Assembly: GCA_047967505.1 (NCBI GenBank)
Contig: CM106541.1
DNA length: 64,000 bases
Strand: one strand, 5' to 3'
Source of the DNA: Dipteris shenzhenensis
Taxonomy: Eukaryota; Polypodiophyta; Polypodiopsida; Gleicheniales
This document shows positions 25,458 to 34,700 of this stretch, piece after piece. Below the pieces are notes generated by a model. It was not told the DNA's origin. It saw only the letters and a list, made by a program, of their open reading frames with translations, and ran no database searches. Position numbers and translations under genes: made by a program. The first letter of the stretch is position 1, and each line of letters opens with the position of its first letter.

Positions 25458-26291
25458 TTAAAATGCATAATCTTCAAAGGATGCCTCATCTTGTGGAGGC
25501 TCATTCACAGTAAGTAGATTTGCATTTTCTGTCTTTGCTTTGGCTCTGCAAAACTTCTCACTATGGTTGTTTTTGCCACAGTGCTTGCATGGATTAACTT
25601 TGAAGCAGTCCTTTGAAAGGTGATTTGTCTTTCCACAACAGTGATTGCAAGGAGTATACTTGCCCTTCTGGAATTTCATAACATAAGCAGTGTCATTGCC
25701 TTTCCTTAGCTCCATATGTCTTTCTTCTTCTTGGAGAGCTGAGATAATGCCTTCAAGGTTAGGATTGGGAAGATTCTTCAAAGTGCTAACAATGTGATCA
25801 AAACTTTCAGGCATACTCTTAAGTAACACTGCCATAGCATCATCAGGGGTGATAGGAGAGTTGATAGAAGCTAATTGAGTCATAAGACTCCGCATATAGT
25901 TGACATGAGCAGCTAAAGTAGTATCACTTGCCATCTTTAATTCAAAGAAAGAGATTTTAAGTGATAGTTTAGAGATGTGAGAGCTTGCACCAAAAATCAT
26001 GTCTAGCTTCTGCCAAGCTTCCGAAGGAGACTCCAAGTCAGAGATATGATGTATGTAATCATCACCCAGAGCAAGAGCAATTATACCATATGCTTTTTCT
26101 TCTCTTGCTGGATCCCTTGCCGGTCGTGTCGGTGTTGAGGATTCTCCAGCATTGGAGGCTGTAGAAGAAGCGGTAGGAGTGGGTTTGACAAGTCCCCATA
26201 AGTTCTCCCGCATCAATGCAAATTTCACCTTCATTTGCCATGTATGGAAGCCCTTTCCATTGAACTTCTCAAGATTAAATATGGTAGCCAT
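25458..26291 (-). CDS. Copia-type Gag polyprotein of TR-GAG element
   Basis: Open frame of 277 codons from the ATG at 26291 (MATIFNLEKFNGKGF); a longer frame begins at 26363, but the gag family normally starts with the FNGxNF-like motif. A UBN2-type gag domain spans about residues 5-190 (HTWQMKVKFAL, SEAWQKLDMIFG, VLLKSMPESFDHIV). Two zinc knuckles close the protein: CNHCCGKTNHLSKDC and CKHCGKNNHSEKFC. The stop follows FEDYAF. The frame has no lesion, consistent with near-identical LTRs. Its product could form particles that package its own RNA, with RT and integrase supplied from elsewhere. The last step is inference from the family. Confidence 0.9.
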   Translation of the reverse strand: MATIFNLEKFNGKGFHTWQMKVKFALMRENLWGLVKPTPTASSTASNAGESSTPTRPARDPAREEKAYGIIALALGDDYIHHISDLESPSEAWQKLDMIFGASSHISKLSLKISFFELKMASDTTLAAHVNYMRSLMTQLASINSPITPDDAMAVLLKSMPESFDHIVSTLKNLPNPNLEGIISALQEEERHMELRKGNDTAYVMKFQKGKYTPCNHCCGKTNHLSKDCFKVNPCKHCGKNNHSEKFCRAKAKTENANLLTVNEPPQDEASFEDYAF

Positions 26292-27149
26292 GAGAGGGTC
26301 TAACCCAGATATTGGGCAGTGTCTATCTCTCTTACAAGGCAAAAATAACTGAAAGACTTCCAAAATATGAGCACTTGATGTAGCAAATAGTAGTGACTAG
26401 ATTTCAAACAATGATGCTTCTTCTTACATGCTTCATAGAAGTGGGTGAAATAAACACTTTCCAATCAAAACCAGGTCTAGCAAGTCAAAACAAAACTGAA
26501 TCCACACTTGTACTGAAGTTATTGAAAGCTTCAAAAAAACCAGAAATGCTAGAGTAGCATTTTATGTAGCATCATCTTCAAAAACTTGTCCAAAACTGTC
26601 AAAACTGAAAAGCTGAACTTGGAGGGCTTGTAGCTCACTCTTCAAAGCAAGGAAAAGAGGGCTTTCTGAAGCAAAAGAAAGCTCATATACCAAAGAAGGT
26701 CTAGCACAGAGGTTGGACGAAATGGTGCGCACTTTTGCCCGGGAGAGTTGCTACAGGCTGAAACTGAGTTTTGACGATTTCTCCCTCGTTACTGAACCAA
26801 ATCACCTGAAAAATGGCTCAAAATCTTCGTCTTGAGGTCGCCCATCTACTCCTAAGAGGGCTCAGGCAATGGCGGAGCAGGCAGGGAGTATTGAGCAACA
26901 GAAGAAATTCGCTGTTTGGAGAATGGCAGCCACCACAGACGTTTTTTCTTCAATTGCTTGCAGGTGGAAGTTCGCCCATACTAGAGGACTTTCCAGCTCA
27001 GAGGGTTTGGGCAATGGCCATTTGTAGATGGAGAACCAAGCTCTCAAAGATTTTGGGAAGAAAGAGGAAAATGGAGAAGAAGAAGATGAAGAAGAAGATG
27101 ATGATGTGGCAGAAATGGGCTCAAGGGGGATCAAAGGGCTCTGATACCA
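26292..27149 (-). other. Leader of TR-GAG C
   Basis: About 860 bp between gag and the 5' LTR on the minus strand. The open frames on both strands here come from a purine-rich GAAGAAGATGAAG tract (27060-27115) and lack domains. Confidence 0.7.
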
Positions 27150-27438
27150 TGTTGGAATACTGAAAGGAAAGAGTAGAGTGGACACAAACTTAGAATACTT
27201 GCTTATGGAATGAAGAAGAGTGAGGTCCTTAAGTAGGCACCTCATACATGCTCACTGACATCACTGATGACTTCAGAGCTCCACAATCATCTCCTCAATC
27301 TGCTCCTAGATTCTCTCAATCATCCTATGTTGCTTTTCCACCACCTAACTGTGCTTGTGGGCACCTAACTGTGCCTCTAGCACTCACACATAGAAACATA
27401 AGGTGTGCCTGAGGCATACACCTTGAGATATCCCAACA
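27150..27438 (-). repeat. 5' LTR of TR-GAG C
   Basis: 289 bp, same ends as 24798-25086. Confidence 0.95.
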
Positions 27439-27443
27439 TGGGG

Positions 27444-28225
27444 ATCATCCTGAGACGGATGGTCAGACGGAGAGAGTCAACCAGACTTTAGAGGATACGC
27501 TGAGAGCATATGTGTCATTGAGGCAACATACATGGGACAAGTGGTTGCCATTGTTGGAGTTTGCCTACAATGATAGGAAACATTCATCTACTGGGTTCAG
27601 TCCGTTTGAGCTGAACTATGGTTATAGACCAGCCAATCCGACTATAGTTGGAGTACCTCAGAAAGTGCCTAGTGCCGCGAACTTTGTAGTTCAGATGCGG
27701 GAGATGCTAGCGCTTGCGAGAGCTAATATCCGCCAGGCTATGGATAGAGCCAAGGTGTATGCGGATGGAAATCGGTCTATAAGAGTATTTGAAGAAGGAG
27801 AAAAAGTTTTTCTCAGAATTCCTTCGCACTCGAAGTCGTTGACTTCAGGAGAGTGTGCTAAGTTATCACCTCGATACCGTGGGCCGTGGTTAATTCTAAA
27901 GAGAATAGGCAGTGTAGCCTATAAATTAGAATTGCCACAGGGGTGTAAGGTGCACCCAGTTTTTCATGTTTCGCGCTTAAAGAAATTTTTACATACAGGT
28001 GACTCACTAATCGAAGGTGTGGTTTTGTTTCAGGAGATAGAGGATATTGCAAGGCGCAAACCAACAAGAATCCTGGACCGAGGAACAATACAAATACGAA
28101 ATCGAAAGATACCCACGGTGTTGGTTGCATGGCATGGTCAGCCTCTATCCGAAGCTACTTGGGAATCCGTATATCAGTTGCGGAGAGTGTTCCCAGACTT
28201 TATCATCGAGGACGCTGATGTATGA
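27444..28225 (+). pseudogene. Chromovirus A integrase C-terminal half and chromodomain
   Basis: After the TR-GAG insertion the integrase continues with ETDGQTERVNQTLED, which holds the catalytic glutamate. Then come EFAYNDRKHSSTGFSPFEL, a GPY-type C-terminal region (LSPRYRGPWLILKRIG, VHPVFHVSRLKK) and a chromodomain-like tail (TVLVAWHGQPLSEATW). The stop TGA is at 28223-28225, about 12 bp before the 3' LTR, with the polypurine tract between. This portion is undamaged; it is classed as broken because the polyprotein has upstream stops and two insertions. Confidence 0.9.
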
Positions 28226-28237
28226 AGAGGGAAGGAA

Positions 28238-28688
28238 TGTTACGCTCTAGCCGAGGTAGCATGACCTCGGAAGAATCAGTCGACATTTCCCTTAAAGGAT
28301 CTATCTCTGTAATATATGTGTTTGCGCTTCATGTGAATGATCGGGAGGGATTTAATGTCAAGGTGAGGGCTGATAGCACCAGACTAGATAGATCTAAGAC
28401 CAAGGGCCTAGTGCTAAGAATGTGCCTAGGGGCAAGGAATTAAATGCATCCCAAGAGAGGGGTGAAATGTTGCATTAGGAAGGCCCTATATAGATGACAT
28501 GTGGCATCTAGATCTATCTAGGGAATTGGGGTTTGCTAAGGCTAGAGAGAGAAGAGAAGAAAATGATTCATGTGATTTTAACGTAGATCTCTGTCTGGCT
28601 CATGAGCTTAGCGAAATTTGGCTGGGAGGAAATAAATGGTGCTACTCCCGTGATCGAATGTGAGAACAAAAAGAGAGAGTTTGTGACA
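28238..28688 (+). repeat. 3' LTR of chromovirus A
   Basis: 451 bp, TGTTACGCTC to TTGTGACA, followed by TSD GAGAC (28689-28693). Shares the terminal CCGAGGT/ACCTCGG inverted repeat. Confidence 0.95.
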
Positions 28689-28693
28689 GAGAC

Positions 28694-29587
28694 TTGACAG
28701 TCAGCCTTCGTAAAACCAAGGTTATGATCTTCACATAGTTCACTTACCGAGGGGAGCCGCTGGAGATCATGCAGTCCTACACTTACTAGGGGCATTCTTC
28801 ACACGACCAATATCACAAAGATCCATGTAGCTAGAGCATGGCTTGTGAGAGGTCAAGGAGCTTTGGCTTAAGCACATTTCCAAGGTCCCTTGATGAAGGG
28901 ATGATTGTTTGATACCCTGGTGCGATAGGCATGTATACAGCACCCTTTTGGGGGAGTACTTGAGTGGAGGAGATTTAAGAGGCTACATGTTATGGGGTCC
29001 CAGATTATTCCAAGTAAACCCTTAGTCCCCCATCAAATAGTATAGGCAAAGTTTGCCATGACACCACTGCACATCTATGCTATCTATTTCATTGGGTTCG
29101 GGCCTTACCCAGCTGGAGATTACCAAGGTTGGCACTAGAGTCATCCAGACGACTAGCCAACAAAGGGATTGGCACGGCTTGGAATGCACGTATATTCAGA
29201 TGGTTTGCCAGTTAAGGTATTCAAATAGATCAACTCCTGCCTTTTCAGTACAGCTTGGATGGCCCCTCTCATATTTCAATCACAACCTCAGAGTAAGTGA
29301 CGATGGAGTGATTATCAGGTCCCCGTATCTCGAGGATAGACGAGTCTCACATGCATAGATAATTGCCATTCGATAGCTGCAAGTCCCACCAATTGTGGAT
29401 TGAGACAAGGAGAGCCACATGCACACCTAGAGCACAGCAGATCTACAGTCTATGCAAACTGGGGAAGGTGGAGACAGAGGAGAATTTCTATGTACATAAC
29501 CAATGTACTATGAGATTTGTGGAGGATATCGTTGCCTCTTCTAGGAGGGCACGGACTCGGACCTCTTCCCTTTATCTATTTTCATGA
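28694..29587 (+). pseudogene. LINE reverse transcriptase remnant (right part)
   Basis: Resumes directly after the TSD with LTVSLRKTKVMIF, the stretch downstream of the YADD box in this non-LTR RT family, then FTYRGEPLEIMQSYTY. Near 29390-29520 a frame reads AQQIYSLCKLGKVETE followed by HNQC, the cysteine-containing C-terminal tail of the same ORF2 type. Joined with 12285-12948 it gives one plus-strand LINE C-terminal half, interrupted by chromovirus A. Stops and shifts are frequent. Confidence 0.65.
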
Positions 29588-30199
29588 TCAAGTCTGCATT
29601 GGTCTTTACTTGATCAAGATGGGGCTACATAGAGAGGCTCTATTAGACAGATCAGACATTCGGAGGTGACGGTGACATGGGAAACAAAGCTGGACCTAAC
29701 ATAAAGGCATGTCACATACTTCTACACATTCGAGTCGACACCAAGTCTCATGAGGAGCTATGACGGCAGAGTAGGTTACCGGGAAGAAGGGACGAGGAGC
29801 AATGGAGCCAATGCCACAAAGACCAGACACAGTGCAGAAACAGACCACAGGATGCACGATGGAGGTCCAGACTCCAGCCTACTCTAGTCTACTACAAGGG
29901 GACCGTCAAAGTCAAGGTATCACCCTTAAGATGGCCCAATTGATACAGAGATCACAGAGGTCACATTCCCCACTACAACAAGAGAAGACCGAACAAATCC
30001 TGTCATATGAGATATTGTCATATCACATCAGAGGACTACAGAGGCACCAAGATCATAACATCTCCTAATCTTCTCAAGGTCTCTAAGTTTCGAGTTTGGG
30101 TTTTTGATTTTGAGTCTCGAAGTAAAGCACTCAGCAAGGGCCTTAGTGACCTCTTGCATGAGCCCATGGTGGCTTGTATGAGATTCTATTTTTTAGTGT
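29588..30199. other. Unassigned sequence
   Basis: Probably further LINE 3' sequence, but no motif is clear on either strand. Confidence 0.35.
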
Positions 30200-30204
30200 G
30201 TATT

Positions 30205-30756
30205 TTACCTCATAGGCCCATGAAGGCCTCTAAAAAGAGGTAGTGAGAGGGGACACCCCTGTTTGACCCCTACCTCATTGCTTATGATCACTTTCTCTTT
30301 GGAGCATGATCCATCCACATGTGGCTGTGCTAGCTCTGGTAATACTTTCTCATATAGACGGAATGTAGCCTCTTTGACTGTGTGAGGAGTTTTGAGCTTT
30401 TCTAGTTTTTTCCATAATTTCCTGCGTGGAACCTTGTCGAAGGCTTTCTTGAAATCTACAAAGCAACAAAATATAGCCTCTTTTTTATGCTTCGCCCCTT
30501 CCAATGCACCCCTCATGGCGATCAAGCGGTCTATTGTCGAATGCTTGGGACGGAGCCCTACTTGGGATGGTGCCCGGACTCCCTGTGTCTCCAATTGCTA
30601 ATTTTCTATTCAAGAATAGTGCCATATAACTTGGCCATTAGGCTGCTTACCATGATTGTGCGGTAACTTTTTGCCATTTTGCTCTCCCCACCCTGTCGAT
30701 CGGTACAATTTTACTGTGTTGCCATTCTAGGAGAAAGCCTTCCTCTAGGGCCATAT
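30205..30756 (-). pseudogene. LINE reverse transcriptase N-terminal half, opposite strand
   Basis: A minus-strand frame contains QVGLRPKHSTIDRL, FCCFVDFKKAFDKVPR and VKQGCPLSLPLF, boxes typical of a non-LTR RT up to the GCPLS motif. Upstream, at 30756-30600, an earlier frame has FLLEWQHSKIVPI and a decayed RT box. A frameshift lies near 30600. The match stops just after GCPLS, which is where the plus-strand remnant at 12285 begins, so the two halves may come from one rearranged LINE. Confidence 0.75.
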
Positions 30757-30764
30757 TCAAAAGC

Positions 30765-31378
30765 GATGTGTGTGTGGGTGTGTGTCTACTCTGGATCTTG
30801 ATTTGGGATTTGCCCATCCGATGCGCATCAGGCTGCATTTTGCATCTTTTCCCACTGCATGTTATCAGTGCCGACAAGTTGGTCATTTTGCACGTGATTG
30901 CCCTTCTGCATCCAGGCCCACTCGTCCTACTCCTTCTTCAGCTGTCAAGGTTACTCTCCCTTCTACTCCGGTTTCTGCTATGGCCTCATTGGAGAAGCCT
31001 TCTTCTACTGCTCCGAAGCACTACTGGAGGAAGGTAGATAAATCACAGGCCAATCTTTCTCTTGCTGAAGAAGCTCACGATCGCACCCCTGTTAAGCACC
31101 ATCAGTCTCCTTCTCCTCAGGATATGGATGTGCCCCTTGCAGAGGGGATTATACAGGATGATCTGCATGCTCTCTCTCAAGTTGCTATCCCGACTGAAGC
31201 TGAAATGATGAGTTATCTGATGCAGCTCTTTCGTCAGATGCTCCTTTTCAAAGAGTACAGATAGTGATCCAGTTCCTATGTCTGTGAAGACTGTGCCAGA
31301 GTCTCTTTCTGTTCAGGATGCAGATGCTTCTTTTTCTCTGGAGTCTTTTCATCCTATGATACAACAGGTTTTTGACAG
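30765..31378 (+). pseudogene. LINE ORF1 fragment with zinc knuckle
   Basis: The plus-strand frame reads STLDLDLGFAHPMRIRLHFA, then the knuckle CYQCRQVGHFARDC, then a Pro/Ser-rich tail with KHYWRKVDKSQANL. The same protein, with few changes, is encoded at 53400-52700 on the minus strand, so both are copies of one LINE family. The copy is truncated on the left, where it directly follows a TG-rich tract (30761-30784). It is truncated on the right near 31378 by a minus-strand LINE endonuclease fragment. A frameshift follows 31240. Confidence 0.75.
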
Positions 31379-31453
31379 AAGACCAATCTTACGCCCTCCA
31401 ATCAAAATAATGATCCATTGAGCTCTGGAGGGGGAAATAATACCATGACCCGC
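31379..31453 (-). pseudogene. LINE endonuclease fragment, left of copia D
   Basis: Read on the minus strand this continues the endonuclease frame of 37953-37685 without a gap once copia D is removed. It encodes SPSRAQW and GRKIGL, the stretch of APE-type endonuclease after the ISVSS box in plant LINEs. Confidence 0.75.
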
Positions 31454-31657
31454 TGAAGGGCTTCAAGGGGGAAATGAGAGCAAGAGGGTGAGAGTGAGAG
31501 AGAGAGAGAGGACTCAAGGTGTGCGAGTGTGAAGTGATGAGCCACACCACAAACTCATTAGTTTTATTAGGATTAGGTTTTTCCCTATGACTGTCTTAAG
31601 ACAGTCATAGGTGTCCTATCTTTAATAAAGGGGTGGCAATGTGCCTTTACCCCAACA
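31454..31657 (-). repeat. 3' LTR of copia D
   Basis: Plus-strand ends TGAAGGGCTTC and CCCCAACA. The 28-bp perfect palindrome shared with copia B is at 31584-31611. Confidence 0.95.
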
Positions 31658-31756
31658 ACCTCCCACCTAAAGGCCAATGTGCCTAAAGGGGAGAAAAGAA
31701 TAAAAATTACAGCAATATACAGTTACTGTATACCAGACCATAAAATAAGAATGGTC

Positions 31757-34700
31757 TTATCCTAATCCCATGATGTGGCGGCAATGTGCAAACCGCTCTG
31801 TAGGCAAGCTCTTAGTGAGCAAATCTGCAGGATTATCATCAGTGTGCACTTTCACAAGCTCGAGTCGCTTGTCTTCCAGTACCTCCCTGATGAAATGATA
31901 TTTCACATCAATGTGCTTGGTCTTTTGATGAAAGACCGAATTCTTTGCCAACATGATAGCACTCTGACTATCACAATGCAAAACTGGCATATCTCCTGTA
32001 ATGCCCAAATCTCCCACCAGCCGAGTAAGCCATATTGCTTCCTTGCAGGCCTCAGTGGCTGCAACATATTCAGCTTCAGTGGTTGACAGTGCAACACATT
32101 TCTGCAACCGAGACACCCATGATATAGCACCTCCTGCAAATGTGAAAATATAACCGGTAGTAGACTTCCGGTTATCTGCATTCCCTGCATAGTCTGAATC
32201 TGTAAAACCATGCACCAATGCATCCTGCCTACCATAGCATATGCACAAGTCTTTGGTACCCTTGAGATACCTCAAGACACCTTTCACTGCTTCCCAGTGC
32301 CGCTTGCCTGGATTTGCCATATACCTGCTGATGACTCCCACCGCAAAAGCAATATCCGGACGAGTGGCAACCATGGCATACATCAAAGAACCAACTGCAG
32401 ATGCATACGGAACCTTGGCCATTTCAGCCTTATCATCATCTGATCTGGGGCTGTCCTTACTGCTGAGTTTTAAATGTGGAGGCAATGGGGTACTAATAGA
32501 CTTCCCCCCCTCCATTTTAAAGCGCTGCAGTACTTTTTCAATGTACTCTTTCTGTGACAGAAACAAAAGTCCCTTGGACCTGTCACGAGTAATCCGCATG
32601 CCAAGAATATGATTTGCATCACCCAAGTCTTTCATGTCAAAAGACTTATGCAGTTGTTTCTTCAAAGCACTAATCTCATGCTGAGATTTACTGGCAATAA
32701 GCATGTCATCCACATATAGAATGAGTAGCATCAAACTGCCATCCTTTGCCCGTTTGGTGTACAAGCAATGATCGGTCTCACACCTATGATACCCTTGGGA
32801 CTGCATGAAGGCATCAAACTTCTTGTACCATTCTCTTGGCGCCTGTTTGAGTCCATACAAGCTCCTCTTGAGCTTACACACAAGCTGCTCTTTCCCTTTA
32901 ACAGCATATCCCTCTGGCTGACTCATATAGATCTCATCATGGAGATCTCCGTGAAGAAAAGCTATCTTCACATCCATTTGACATAAATCCATGTCTTCAT
33001 GAGCAACAAGAGCTAACACTGCTCTCAAAGTAGTCATCTTGACTACAGGGGAAAAGATCTCATCAAAGTCAATGCCCTTCTCCTGCTTAAATCCCTTGGC
33101 AACCAATCTGGCCTGATACCTTGGTAAAGCATTTGAATCCACTTTGACTTTGTAAACCCACTTGCATGGCAAAACCTTTCTGCCTGCAGGTAGCTGCACC
33201 AAGTCCCATGTATCATTTTGAAGTAGGGAGTCCATTTCTGACTGCATGGCTTTCTCCCACTTCTTTTTCTCTGTTCTTCCCATAGCTTCCTTGAAGCTGG
33301 AAGGCTCACCACAATCTGTCAGCATGATAAAATCAGCCACATTATTGGCTCCTGGAACAAACCTGGCAGGAGGCCGTTGTGCACGGGTGCTCCTCCTAAC
33401 AAAATGTTCCGGATTAGGCTGCTGTCCAGCCTGTTCTTCATGCATGACGGGTGGCTGTACCACCATATCTGGCTGTTCTACAGCCCCATTTGCTGGCATA
33501 TCCAGTGGTGCATCATTGGCAAAATTATCTGGCTGATTTTCAGCCTGTATACCCTCTTGAACAGGGTGATATGCAGCAGCCTGCTGCTGCATATAAATGG
33601 GCATTCTTTGTTGTCCAACATCATCATAAATAACCCTCCTGTATTCCACAGGTTGCACGGGTTCCTTGTGTACACTATCCTCTTTAAAGATGACATCATT
33701 GCTGCGTATAATCTTCCGTTTAACGGGATCCCATAACCTGTACCCCATTTCACCTTCGTCACCATAACCCATAAAGATACATCTGATAGACTTTGGATCC
33801 AGTTTGGTGCGCAGTTCTTTGCGTACATGAGCAAAGCACTCGCAGCCAAATACACGTAAGTGCTTATATGAAGGTGGCTTGCCAGACCACACCTCCTCTG
33901 GCACTTTCAACTCCAAAGCCTTATTTGGCGACCTGTTAATAATGTGAACTGCTGTTTGCACGGCTTCTGCCCAAAAACCATGGGGTATTGCAGCATAAGA
34001 CAACATACATCGAACCTTCTCCTGAATAGTTCGATTCATACGCTCACTTGCACCATTTTGAGATGCATTATGAGGGGCTGTGAGTTCCTGTTTGATGCCC
34101 TTAGCTTGGCAAAACTGCACAAAAGCATGTGACACATACTCACCCCCATTATCGGATCTGAGGCATTTCAGCCTGCGACCTGTCCGATTCTCAACCTGAG
34201 CGACAAACTTCTTGAAAGCATCTAAGGCATCGCCCTTATGCTTCAAGAAATAGACCCACACTTTGCGTGTGGAATCATCAATGAAAGTAATAAAATATTT
34301 TGCACCCCCTAGTGATAACTGTGGCATTTCACACAAATCAGAATGCTTGCCAAATATACAATGATCACAAGTAGGCAAATCTGAAAAAGAAAGAGGCGGC
34401 GGATAACCCAAACGTGACAGTTCTTGCATTCCTTTAACAGACATGTGTCCCAACCGGCTATGCCACAATGAAACCTTTGGCAGCTCGGTTATGGCAACAA
34501 CATGATTACCCACACTGGAAACATAAAGAGGGTACAAGGTATCACTCTTAAAACCCTCAGCCACTACAGTCTGGCCATCAGTAATCACCCATTTGGAATC
34601 CCCAAATGTGGTGTGGTAACCACTGTCATCCAATAAGCCAGTGCTAATCAGATTTTTCTTGATTTGCAGCACATGGCGGACACCATCAAGCATGAATATG

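Larger units (their letters stand above)
24798..27438 (-). mobile_element. Gag-only LTR retrotransposon C (TR-GAG type)
   Basis: Complete 2641-bp LTR element on the minus strand. LTRs at 24798-25086 and 27150-27438 are 289 bp each with a single difference (GTGGC versus GTTGC). Target duplication TGGGG is at 24793-24797 and 27439-27443. The primer-binding site (complement at 27138-27149) directly abuts the LTR, and a polypurine tract with seven Gs lies beside the left LTR. The only coding region is gag; no protease, integrase or RT is present. This is the layout described as terminal-repeat retrotransposons with GAG domain (TR-GAG) in plants. Such elements must borrow enzymes from a full copia. 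It interrupts the integrase of chromovirus A. Confidence 0.95.
12954..28688 (+). mobile_element. Chromovirus A (Ty3), young, with two nested insertions
   Basis: LTRs at 12954-13411 and 28238-28688 differ by one 7-bp indel and about two substitutions. The 5-bp target duplication GAGAC is present at 12949-12953 and 28689-28693. The primer-binding site TGGTATCAGAGC (13414-13425) lies two bases after the LTR. The polypurine tract (AGAGGGAAGGA) abuts the 3' LTR. Removing copia B (with one CTCTG) and the TR-GAG element C (with one TGGGG) leaves an element of about 6.8 kb with gag, protease, RT, RNase H, integrase and chromodomain. Two in-frame TAG codons (15574 and 24455) prevent a full polyprotein. 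It entered a LINE reverse transcriptase. Confidence 0.95.

Noticed and set aside
26813-27245. Open frames on both strands at the right side of element C
   Set aside because: They lie in the leader and LTR of the TR-GAG element, around a GAAGAAGATG-rich tract, with no recognised domain.
32241-33736. Several plus-strand open frames of 60-123 codons opposite copia D, repeated opposite copia B
   Set aside because: They are antisense to conserved gag-pol in both copies and have no domain; they exist because the sense strand is constrained.
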